The notes beneath the pieces were generated by a model. The model did not search any database and had not been told where the DNA came from. It worked only from the letters and a program-made list of their open reading frames with translations. A stretch of DNA of 9,115 bases from UBA2197 sp034370465 (GTDB lineage: Bacteria > Desulfobacterota > Desulfuromonadia > Desulfuromonadales > UBA2197): NCBI GenBank assembly GCA_034370465.1, contig JAXMLA010000389.1, positions 1 to 9,115 of the forward strand, given 5' to 3'. Each line of letters starts with the position of its first letter. Position 1 is the stretch's first letter. This document shows, in pieces, positions 1 through 4,947 of this stretch. The position numbers and the translations under genes were made by a program.

Positions 1-13
1 GGGGTAGGTCTCG

Positions 14-1129
14 TCAGCTCTCCAGTCGATCGAGGAAATCGACGATATGGTGGGTGAACTTCTCCGGCTCAACCAGGAAGGAGTCATGGCCGTAATCGGA
101 AGCGACGAGGTGATACTCAACCCTCTTGCCGAGTCGCTGCAGGATGGTGACACACTCTTCAGTGTCGGCGGGGACGTACAGCCAGTCGGAGGTAAAGGCG
201 AACCACAGTGACGGACAGGTCAGCTGCGAAAAGGCTTCTTCGCGGCTGTCGAAGTTCCAGGCGACATCGTAAAGGTCGAGGGCTTTGGCGAGATAAAGGA
301 AGGAGTTGGTGTCGAAGCGCTCGACAAAGTTCTTGCCGTTGTATTCGAGGTAACGCTCGATTTCGTACTGACCGAAGAAGTCGAAGAGGCCGTCGCGCGC
401 CGAAAATTTGCGGTTGAACTTCATCCGCATCGAGAGATCGGAGAGGAAGGAGATATGGCCGACCGCCCGCGCCAGCGCCAATCCATCCGCCGGCGGGTGC
501 TCGGGCTTGTAGTTCCCTTTCTTCCACATCGGATCGTTGAAGACCGCCTGCCGCGCCAGGGCATTGAGGGCAATCGCCATCGGCGAAGTCCGGCCGGTGC
601 CGGCGATCGGCACGATCGACTGCACCATCTGCGGATAATGAATCCCCCATTCGACCGCCTGCATCGCCCCCATGCTGCCGCCGATCACGCAGCGTAACGT
701 CGGAATAGCAAGGCGGTCGAGGAGGAGTTTTTGCGCCCGCACCATGTCCCGCACCATCAGCACCGGAAAGGTGAGATTGTAGGGTTTACTCGTGCGGGGG
801 TTGATGCTGGTCGGCCCGGTTGAGCCTTTGCAAGAGCCGATGACATTGGAACAGATGACAAAATAACGATTCGTGTCGAGAACCTTCCCCGGCCCGATCA
901 TGTCGTCCCACCACCCGCCCTTGCGGTCCTCAGTGCTGTGCTTGCCGGCAGCGTGGGCGTCGCCGGTCCAGGCGTGGCAGACGAGGATAGTGTTCGAGCG
1001 CGCGGCGTTGAGGGCACCGTAGGTTTCGTAAGCGAGACGCAGTCCACCGAGGAGACGACCGCTTTCGAGCTGCAGTTCTCCGTCAAAGTCGGCAAATTCT
1101 GTGGTAACGATCCCGATCGCTGTGCTCAC
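14..1129 (-). CDS. metX: Homoserine O-acetyltransferase (MetX family)
   Basis: Cytoplasmic alpha/beta-hydrolase acyltransferase that activates L-homoserine with acyl-CoA (normally acetyl-CoA) for methionine synthesis by direct sulfhydrylation. The 371-residue product has the usual family length. The nucleophile elbow is GGSMGAMQ with Ser152; the other likely triad members are Asp315 in SDWLYVP and His348 in YGHDSFL. Other family blocks visible are CHAWTGDAH (51-59), the SNVIGSCKGSTGP oxyanion/substrate region (94-106) and the FNDPMWKKGNY segment (197-207). Translation begins at GTG (1127-1129); only a weak GGGG (1137-1140) precedes it, and no better start is seen. Transcription is controlled by the SAM-I riboswitch and terminator just upstream, which fits a methionine gene. 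The frame ends 13 bases from the window edge; in related bacteria metW often follows, but it is not visible here. Some MetX-family enzymes use succinyl-CoA, and the acyl donor cannot be settled by eye. Confidence 0.97.
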   Translation of the reverse strand: MSTAIGIVTTEFADFDGELQLESGRLLGGLRLAYETYGALNAARSNTILVCHAWTGDAHAAGKHSTEDRKGGWWDDMIGPGKVLDTNRYFVICSNVIGSCKGSTGPTSINPRTSKPYNLTFPVLMVRDMVRAQKLLLDRLAIPTLRCVIGGSMGAMQAVEWGIHYPQMVQSIVPIAGTGRTSPMAIALNALARQAVFNDPMWKKGNYKPEHPPADGLALARAVGHISFLSDLSMRMKFNRKFSARDGLFDFFGQYEIERYLEYNGKNFVERFDTNSFLYLAKALDLYDVAWNFDSREEAFSQLTCPSLWFAFTSDWLYVPADTEECVTILQRLGKRVEYHLVASDYGHDSFLVEPEKFTHHIVDFLDRLES

Positions 1130-1158
1130 CTGTGAACCCCGTTCTTTCGCTCCGCAAG

Positions 1159-1191
1159 AAAAAAGCCCCTTCTCCGGGGATGAGAAGGGGC
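1159..1191 (-). terminator. Intrinsic terminator of the SAM riboswitch
   Basis: On the minus strand a perfect 10-bp stem, GCCCCTTCTC / GAGAAGGGGC (1182-1191 with 1165-1174), has a 7-base loop and is followed directly by six T (1159-1164). It lies about 30 bases upstream of the metX start, so it works as leader attenuation and not as an end-of-gene terminator. The 5' arm plus loop (1180-1190) can instead pair with the 3' strand of aptamer helix P1 (1226-1235), giving about nine pairs with one internal mismatch. This supplies the antiterminator expected when SAM is absent. Confidence 0.93.
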
Positions 1192-1226
1192 CAAAGATAA
1201 CGTTTGAGAGCGGTATCGTCCGGCTC

Positions 1227-1338
1227 CGTCCTCATTTCTCCCCGCTGGGCGGAGAAGGAATTAGCACCTGACGTCCCAAATGGACCGGTTGCTGTGGTTT
1301 CGTCGGGCCTTGTCCCTCCACCACTCTGAATAAAGACG
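1227..1338 (-). ncRNA. SAM-I (S-box) riboswitch aptamer in the metX leader
   Basis: The minus strand carries the S-box consensus in order: CAGAGTGGTGGAGGGA, then GGCCCGACGAAACCAC, then GCAACC, and finally AGGTGCTAATTCC. Helix P1 is CGTCTTTATT (1338 to 1329) pairing with AATGAGGACG (1236 to 1227), ten pairs including two G-U. A P4-like hairpin, TTCTCC...GGAGAA, lies between the AGGTGCTAA block and the P1 3' strand. SAM binding stabilises P1 and leaves the downstream sequence free to form the terminator, switching metX off when SAM is plentiful. This class is known upstream of methionine genes mostly in Firmicutes, but also in Geobacter-type deltaproteobacteria. Boundaries are set by P1. Confidence 0.95.
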
Positions 1339-1362
1339 ATGCTGTCTTAAATTGTGTCGACA

Positions 1363-1391
1363 AATTTAATGGAATCGTCCGGCAATGTCAA
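1363..1391 (-). promoter_or_regulatory. Predicted sigma-70 promoter for the riboswitch-metX transcript
   Basis: On the minus strand a perfect -35 box TTGACA (1391-1386) is followed by a 17-base spacer and the -10 box TAAATT (1368-1363), matching four of six consensus positions. Transcription would start near 1356, about 18 bases before the first P1 base of the SAM-I aptamer. This is the placement expected for a riboswitch leader. It is a consensus match, not a mapped start site. Confidence 0.7.
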
Positions 1392-1400
1392 ACAGTTTGA
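1388..1400. promoter_or_regulatory. 13-bp palindrome between divergent -35 boxes, possible operator
   Basis: TCAAAC-A-GTTTGA is a perfect 6-bp inverted repeat around one central base. It overlaps the metX -35 box (1386-1391) and ends eight bases before the usp -35 box (1409-1414). A dimeric regulator bound here could affect both promoters. The palindrome is directly visible; its operator role is inference only, and part of the symmetry arises from the -35 sequence itself. Confidence 0.3.
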
Positions 1401-1408
1401 ACGCAGCG

Positions 1409-1437
1409 TTGACAGGCGCTCCTTCATCGGCTAGATT
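1409..1437 (+). promoter_or_regulatory. Predicted sigma-70 promoter for the universal stress protein gene
   Basis: A perfect -35 box TTGACA (1409-1414), a 17-base spacer and a -10 box TAGATT (1432-1437, four of six consensus positions) lie upstream of the usp start. The expected transcription start is about 1444, leaving a leader of about 25 bases containing the ribosome binding site. A start here would exclude the longer reading frame that begins at 1385, because that start lies upstream of the promoter. Confidence 0.65.
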
Positions 1438-1453
1438 GCTAATATTCTTAAGA

Positions 1454-1460
1454 AGAAAGG
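1454..1460 (+). promoter_or_regulatory. Ribosome binding site deciding the usp start
   Basis: AGAAAGG lies eight bases before the ATG at 1469. The alternative in-frame ATG at 1385 has no comparable purine-rich site and falls upstream of the predicted promoter, so 1469 is preferred. Confidence 0.7.
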
Positions 1461-1468
1461 ATCAGACG

Positions 1469-1921
1469 ATGCTCAGTGTCGGCAAGAAGATTCTCGTACC
1501 GATCGACGGTTCTCCCCAGTCCGACAAAGCGGCGGAAGAAGCTGTGCGTCTGGCCCTGTCCGGTGACTCCACCTTTAAAAGCACCCTGCACGCCATCCTT
1601 GTTTTGCCGGGGATGCGCGCTCCCTCCTTTACCGATTTCTTCCCGGCCTTGCCGGCGACCGAGCGGCCGGATTGGGAAGAGAATCGCAAACGGATCTTCT
1701 ATGTTGTCGAGAAGGCGGCCACGGAGACCGCCGTGCCGATCATCAGCCAGGTGGTTTATGGTGATGCCGCCGAAGAGATCCTCGCCTACGCTGACCAGGA
1801 AGAGATCGACGTCATCGTTATCGGTTCCTCCGGCGCCGGCCGGGTCAAGCGCACCCTCCTCGGCAGCGTCTCGACCAAGGTGGCCCTGCACGCCAAGCAA
1901 TCGGTTTATATTGTGCGCTAA
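1469..1921 (+). CDS. Universal stress protein, UspA family, ATP-binding type
   Basis: A 150-residue single-domain Usp protein, the normal length for the family. The N-terminal strand KKILVPIDGS (6-15) carries the acidic residue (Asp13) that contacts the adenine in ATP-binding members. The C-terminal block VIGSSGAGRVKRTLLGSVS (117-135) fits the nucleotide signature G-2X-G-9X-G-S exactly, with Gly119, Gly122, Gly132 and Ser133. It ends in QSVYIVR, the usual last strand. No signal peptide or membrane segment is seen, so it is probably a soluble cytoplasmic dimer involved in stress or energy-status responses; its specific role cannot be read from sequence. The ATG at 1469 is chosen over an upstream in-frame ATG at 1385 because the Usp fold starts here and because of the ribosome binding site and promoter. 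It is transcribed divergently from metX, has its own promoter, and ends at the two-way terminator. Confidence 0.93.
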   Translation: MLSVGKKILVPIDGSPQSDKAAEEAVRLALSGDSTFKSTLHAILVLPGMRAPSFTDFFPALPATERPDWEENRKRIFYVVEKAATETAVPIISQVVYGDAAEEILAYADQEEIDVIVIGSSGAGRVKRTLLGSVSTKVALHAKQSVYIVR

Positions 1922-1942
1922 GGGTTGAGAGAAACAGATGAC

Positions 1943-1987
1943 AAGGAAAAGCGGGCCGAGCAATATTTGCTCGGCCCGCTTTTCCTT
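1943..1987. terminator. Bidirectional intrinsic terminator between usp and the TPR gene
   Basis: A perfect 20-bp inverted repeat (1943-1962 with 1968-1987) has arms AAGGAAAAGCGGGCCGAGCA and its complement around the 5-base centre ATATT. The GC-rich core GCGGGCCGAGCA is flanked by A-rich and T-rich sequence, so it presents a T tract after the stem in either direction. The usp stop codon is 21 bases to the left. The stop codon of the minus-strand TPR gene begins at 1988-1990, directly against the repeat. It therefore ends both convergent transcripts. Confidence 0.92.
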
Positions 1988-2443
1988 TTAACGCAGCCCC
2001 AAACGACTGAGCAGGATACCGAGATAACGATTAAGCGGGTTATTACGGTGCAGCGCCGGGATGACCGAACGATTGCGCATTCCGAGACGCTCCAACTGCT
2101 GCAGCAATTCCGGGCATCCCCCCTTGGCCATCCCCTCACGCCAGATTCGCAAGGCCTCGGCCTTCTCGCCTTTGATCAGGTGGACTCTCCCGAGGTTAAG
2201 GAAATGCATCGGATTATCCGGCTCCAGCGCCAGCGAGACCTGACAAAGTTCCAGCCCTTTCCGGTGCTGTCCGCGCTGTCTGGCGACGCAATAGCCGAGA
2301 TAGGAATACCATTCCGGAGTGTCCTGCAAGCGCAGCGCCTTCTCAATAAAAGCAAGTGCTGCCTGGGTATCTTCAGCGGCCAGGGCGGCCTGCGCCCGCG
2401 CAAATTCACTTTCCGCGCTTGATTTTACACTCTCCTGCTCCAT
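1988..2443 (-). CDS. Small tetratricopeptide-repeat (TPR) protein
   Basis: A 151-residue protein made largely of helical TPR-type repeats. Approximate repeats are residues 11-41 (ARAQAALAAEDTQAALAFIE region), 43-76 (PEWYSYLGYCVARQRGQHRK region) and 77-110 (PMHFLNLGRVHLIKGEKAEA region), showing the W/Y-LG-A/Y-G-A-A spacing typical of TPRs. The rest is a basic C-terminal tail ending NPLNRYLGILLSRLGLR. There is no signal peptide or transmembrane segment, so it is probably a cytoplasmic scaffold; the partner is unknown. The ATG at 2441-2443 is chosen because GGGAGG (2449-2454) lies five bases upstream; longer frames start upstream of this site without one. It follows the TolC-like gene by 123 bases, with a possible promoter in that gap, so membership of the efflux transcript is uncertain. 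Confidence 0.85.
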   Translation of the reverse strand: MEQESVKSSAESEFARAQAALAAEDTQAALAFIEKALRLQDTPEWYSYLGYCVARQRGQHRKGLELCQVSLALEPDNPMHFLNLGRVHLIKGEKAEALRIWREGMAKGGCPELLQQLERLGMRNRSVIPALHRNNPLNRYLGILLSRLGLR

Positions 2444-2513
2444 CGGATCCTCCCGGTTTAGCGGCAATGACTGCATTTTCACATTGCAGGCCGTCGCCAA
2501 AATCGATCAAGCG

Positions 2514-2541
2514 ACTATACACCGTTTATTCTGAAAAACAA
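2514..2541 (-). promoter_or_regulatory. Possible promoter for the TPR gene
   Basis: On the minus strand, TTGTTT (2541-2536) and TATAGT (2519-2514, five of six matches to the -10 consensus) are 16 bases apart in the AT-rich gap between the TolC-like gene and the TPR gene. The -35 box is weak (three of six), so this is only a candidate. A short A/T-only inverted repeat (GAAAAA...TTTTTC) overlaps the -35 box and is too weak to be a convincing terminator for the efflux operon. Confidence 0.35.
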
Positions 2542-2566
2542 CTTTTTCGGCCGGAGTTCACAGTGT

Positions 2567-3859
2567 CTAAGGCTCTTTTGTCGCTTTCCCCATCGCCCAG
2601 TGAAAGTTCGCCTCGGCGGCCCGATAATCCCGCTCCCCCTGCGCCAGTGAAGTTTGTGCCTGCAGCAGATTCAGCTGTGCATCATCGACATCCAGCCGCG
2701 TCTTGACCCCGTACTCGAAGCCCTGCTCTGCCATTCGCAATAACCGCTCCGCCTGCCCGACCGTCCCCTGCAACGCCGTGACGATCGCCCCGGCTTCGGC
2801 CATGGCATTACGGGCCGTGCGTACCTCCAGGGCAATAGCATCAAGGAGCGCGCGCTCATTGATGGCCAGGCCGCGGAGATCACTTTGCGCCTGCGCCACC
2901 TTGCCGGAGGTGCGCAAACCGTCAAAGAAAGGCCAGGTCAGATAGACGCCAGCGTTCCAGGCCGATCCGCTCCATTGATCTCCGGCGGCATTGTCGAGTT
3001 CGAGCGTCTGCCAGCCCGCCCCGCCGCGCAGATCAAGTCGCGGTTTGTTCTCGGCCCCGTAGATGCGGCTGATCTCCCTCTGCACCTGCTGGCGGAGACG
3101 GAGGTCGGCAAGCTCGGGGCGATTCGCCACCGCAACCTGCAACGCCTCGGCAAAAGTGATCGGTTCAGCGACGGCAACTGCCAGTTCCCCCTCGGCAATC
3201 ACTTCCTCAGGAAGGGCAAGGAGATAAGCGAGACGCTGCTGCCCTGTCCTCACCCGGTTAGCGGAACGAATCGTCTCCGGACGGGCATTCTCTGTCGCCA
3301 CCGTGGCAGCGAGGAGATCGTAATCGGTGGCAACCCCGAGGGCGTAGCGGCGCTCCGCCTCCTGTTGATGGCGCTCCTTCTGCAGCAGATTCTCAGCGGC
3401 GAGGCGTTGCAATTCGACGGCGAGAAGGAGATCGACAAAGGCAACCGTGACATCGCGATGCGCTCCCTGGCGGGCGCTGCGAATTCGTTGATCGCCGCTT
3501 TGCTGCGCGACTTTCGCCGCCCGGATCCCGGCGCCGATCTTCCCCCAGGTAAAGAGGGGCTGGGTCAGGGAGATCTCTGCACTTTCACTCTGCTGACGCG
3601 CGCCGGCGCCGAAGACTTCCTGGCTGGCATCACGTGACAGCCCGATCCCGGCGCTCGCTGTCAACTGCGGCAGAGCGGCGGCGCGTTCTTCGACATAGCG
3701 GCCATCAAGACCGACCCGGCTCTCCTGCGCCTGCCTGACCGCATAATTCTGTTCGGCGGCGAGGGCGAGGGCTTCTTTCAGGGTCAGATGACGCGGTTCG
3801 GCCTGGGCGGTGGTGACGAGCAGGAGAATTATCAGAAAGATCATCACGTTGCGTGGCAT
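2567..3859 (-). CDS. TolC-like outer-membrane efflux protein (OEP family)
   Basis: Outer-membrane channel of a tripartite efflux system; it connects the RND pump and adaptor to the cell exterior. The 430-residue precursor starts with a signal peptide, MPRNVMIFLIILLLVTTAQA, with likely cleavage before EP. Two homologous OEP halves follow. The first begins LTLKEALALAAEQNYAVRQA; the second is recognisable from FAEALQVAVANRPELADLRL through PRLDLRGGAGW and WPFFDGLRTSGKVAQAQSDL to the coiled-coil helices near the C-terminus (YGVKTRLDVDDAQLNLLQAQ). Start choice matters. The frame stays open upstream to 3982, but that extension encodes intergenic repeat sequence (residues like LTLTLSLRERG) before the signal peptide. 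The ATG at 3857-3859 has GAGGGA (3865-3870) five bases away and puts the signal peptide at the N-terminus. An ATG at 3877 lacks proper spacing from a ribosome site. It lies downstream of the pump genes but is separated from them by the FNT gene. Confidence 0.93.
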   Translation of the reverse strand: MPRNVMIFLIILLLVTTAQAEPRHLTLKEALALAAEQNYAVRQAQESRVGLDGRYVEERAAALPQLTASAGIGLSRDASQEVFGAGARQQSESAEISLTQPLFTWGKIGAGIRAAKVAQQSGDQRIRSARQGAHRDVTVAFVDLLLAVELQRLAAENLLQKERHQQEAERRYALGVATDYDLLAATVATENARPETIRSANRVRTGQQRLAYLLALPEEVIAEGELAVAVAEPITFAEALQVAVANRPELADLRLRQQVQREISRIYGAENKPRLDLRGGAGWQTLELDNAAGDQWSGSAWNAGVYLTWPFFDGLRTSGKVAQAQSDLRGLAINERALLDAIALEVRTARNAMAEAGAIVTALQGTVGQAERLLRMAEQGFEYGVKTRLDVDDAQLNLLQAQTSLAQGERDYRAAEANFHWAMGKATKEP

Positions 3860-3864
3860 AAGAG

Positions 3865-3870
3865 TCCCTC
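3865..3870 (-). promoter_or_regulatory. Ribosome binding site deciding the TolC-like start
   Basis: GAGGGA on the minus strand is five bases from the ATG at 3859. It supports the short form that begins with the signal peptide, as opposed to starts at 3877 or 3982. Confidence 0.7.
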
Positions 3871-3890
3871 TGTTCATCTTCTTTTTGATT

Positions 3891-3927
3891 CCCCTCTCCC
3901 TGAGGGAGAGGGTCAGGGTGAGGGGGG
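3891..3927 (+). repeat. REP-like palindromic repeat A1 (hairpin first, tail last)
   Basis: A perfect 9-bp hairpin, CCCTCTCCC / GGGAGAGGG (3892-3900 with 3904-3912, loop TGA), is followed by the tail GGGTGAGGGG. It matches B2 (4895-4941) in the same orientation but lacks B2's second small hairpin. It lies between the FNT and TolC-like genes and ends about 20 bases upstream of the TolC-like ribosome binding site. There is no T tract, so it is more likely an mRNA-stabilising or protein-binding palindrome than a terminator. Confidence 0.8.
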
Positions 3928-3958
3928 AAGGTCGAATATTGTACAAATTTCTAACTTT

Positions 3959-4003
3959 CCCCCTCATCCGGCCTGCGGCCACCTTCTCCCTCAGGGAGAA
4001 GGG
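3959..4003 (+). repeat. REP-like palindromic repeat A2 (tail first, hairpin last)
   Basis: The tail CCCCCTCATCC is followed by a small hairpin GGCC-TGC-GGCC (3970-3980) and then a 9-bp hairpin CCTTCTCCC / GGGAGAAGG (3982-3990 with 3994-4002). It is nearly a direct copy of B1 (4832-4877) on the other side of the FNT gene. Its main hairpin overlaps the FNT 3' end: the FNT stop codon (3991-3993) is exactly the hairpin loop. With A1 it forms a pair whose tails face each other across a 31-base AT-rich spacer (3928-3958). Confidence 0.85.
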
Positions 4004-4809
4004 CTGCTATTCTTGCCGCCGCTATGAACATACCAATAGGCCGACGCGACAAAGATCACTCCGCCGACGATATTGCCGAGAGTCACCGGAATCAGGTTGG
4101 CGAGGAGGAAATTCGCCCAGGTAAGACCGGGATCGACGCCCGGAAAGGCCCCCTTGATCAGCAGCCCGTTGGGAATAAAGTACATGTTGGCAACGGAGTG
4201 TTCAAAGCCGCTGGCGACAAAGGTCATGATCGGCACATAGCAGGCCAGGATTTTTCCGGGGATATCGCGGGCCGCCGTCGCCATGAAGACCGCCAGGCAG
4301 ACCAGCCAGTTACAAAGGAGACCGCGGATAAAGGCGACCCAGAAGGACAGGTTGCATTTGGCCGCCGCGATATTCACAGCGTGGGCCCCGACGTTACCGC
4401 TTTCCCAGAGACGACTCTCCGCCATCATCCAGGCAAAAAAGATTGCGCCGAGGAGATTGCCGATGATCACCACCCCCCAGTTCTCGAGCATCTTGATCAA
4501 GCGGATCTCACCGTCAAGGACCGAGGAGGCAAGGAAGCTGTTGCCGGTGAAGAGTTCCGCGCCGCAGACCACCACCAGCATCAGGCCGATGGAGAAGACG
4601 CTGCCGCCGAGAAGACGAGCCACGCCGCTGCCGAGATGAGCGGCAGCATCACTGGTGACAACCGTCGCCAGTTGGGCGCCGAAGGAGATGTAGAAGCCGG
4701 CGAGGAGGCTGAGGACAAAGGTGCGACCGAGGGATTGGGCGAGGACGCGGCGGCCGTTGGCGATAATCGCGCCGATCGTTTCTTGCGGGGTGAGGAAGCG
4801 TTTTTCCAT
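3991..4809 (-). CDS. Formate/nitrite transporter (FNT) family channel
   Basis: Inner-membrane pentameric channel family moving small monovalent anions such as formate, nitrite or hydrosulfide. The 272-residue product has the family length and six hydrophobic segments. Signatures are the CGAELFTGN motif (82-90) at the broken TM2/omega loop, RGLLCNWLVCLAVFMA (162-177) and VASGFEHSVANMYFIPNG (198-215). His204 in that last motif corresponds to the pore histidine of FocA, and GNIVGG (245-250) marks the last helix. Substrate cannot be fixed by eye; the GFEHSVANM segment resembles FocA. The ATG at 4807-4809 has GAGG (4815-4818) five bases away. The gene sits between the RND pump and its TolC-like partner, an unusual place, and is flanked by REP-like repeats. 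The last residues (NSSPSP) and the stop codon are encoded by repeat A2, suggesting that the original C-terminus was altered by the repeat. Confidence 0.95.
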   Translation of the reverse strand: MEKRFLTPQETIGAIIANGRRVLAQSLGRTFVLSLLAGFYISFGAQLATVVTSDAAAHLGSGVARLLGGSVFSIGLMLVVVCGAELFTGNSFLASSVLDGEIRLIKMLENWGVVIIGNLLGAIFFAWMMAESRLWESGNVGAHAVNIAAAKCNLSFWVAFIRGLLCNWLVCLAVFMATAARDIPGKILACYVPIMTFVASGFEHSVANMYFIPNGLLIKGAFPGVDPGLTWANFLLANLIPVTLGNIVGGVIFVASAYWYVHSGGKNSSPSP

Positions 4810-4831
4810 GGGGGCCTCGTAAGTGAAAAAT

Positions 4832-4877
4832 CCCCCTCATCCGCCCTGACGGGCACCTTCTCCCCTGGGGAGAAGGG
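4832..4877 (+). repeat. REP-like palindromic repeat B1 (tail first, hairpin last)
   Basis: The tail CCCCCTCATCC is followed by a small hairpin GCCC-TGAC-GGGC (4843-4854) and a 10-bp hairpin CCTTCTCCCC / GGGGAGAAGG (4856-4865 with 4867-4876). Compared with A2, the small stem has changed on both arms (GGCC/GGCC to GCCC/GGGC) so that pairing is kept, which suggests selection for structure. It begins about 13 bases beyond the FNT ribosome binding site, so FNT has almost no other upstream sequence. Confidence 0.85.
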
Positions 4878-4894
4878 CACCATTGGTTTGGCAG

Positions 4895-4941
4895 CCCCTC
4901 TCCCTACGCTGGGAGAGGGTGGCCGCAGGCCGGGTGAGGGG
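4895..4941 (+). repeat. REP-like palindromic repeat B2 (hairpin first, tail last)
   Basis: A 9-bp hairpin, CCCTCTCCC / GGGAGAGGG (4896-4904 with 4911-4919), is followed by a small hairpin GGCC-GCA-GGCC (4921-4931) and the tail GGGTGAGGGG. It is inverted relative to B1, so the pair forms one large composite inverted repeat of about 110 bases (4832-4941). It lies immediately after the RND stop codon (4948-4950), where a folded RNA could protect the 3' end of the pump message or separate it from FNT translation. Confidence 0.85.
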
Positions 4942-4947
4942 ATAAAG

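Noticed and set aside
1..13. Possible start of a downstream metW gene
   Set aside because: metW often follows metX, but these 13 bases contain no start codon on the minus strand, so nothing can be annotated.
1385..1468. Upstream extension of the universal stress protein
   Set aside because: The extra 28 codons contain the predicted promoter, have no ribosome binding site, and encode sequence outside the Usp fold.
2885..3637. Plus-strand frame of 250 codons opposite the TolC-like gene
   Set aside because: Antisense shadow of a well-supported OEP-family gene; no ribosome binding site or domain is evident.
3928..3958. AT-rich spacer between repeats A1 and A2, with a TACAAT -10-like sequence on the minus strand, as a TolC-like promoter
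   Set aside because: No acceptable -35 box lies at the right distance, so the match alone does not support a promoter call.
3891..4941. Palindromic repeats considered as a CRISPR array or as intrinsic terminators
   Set aside because: There are only four units, they are internally palindromic and inverted in pairs, and the spacing is irregular with a gene in between, so this is not CRISPR. The stems are not followed by T tracts, so they do not look like terminators.
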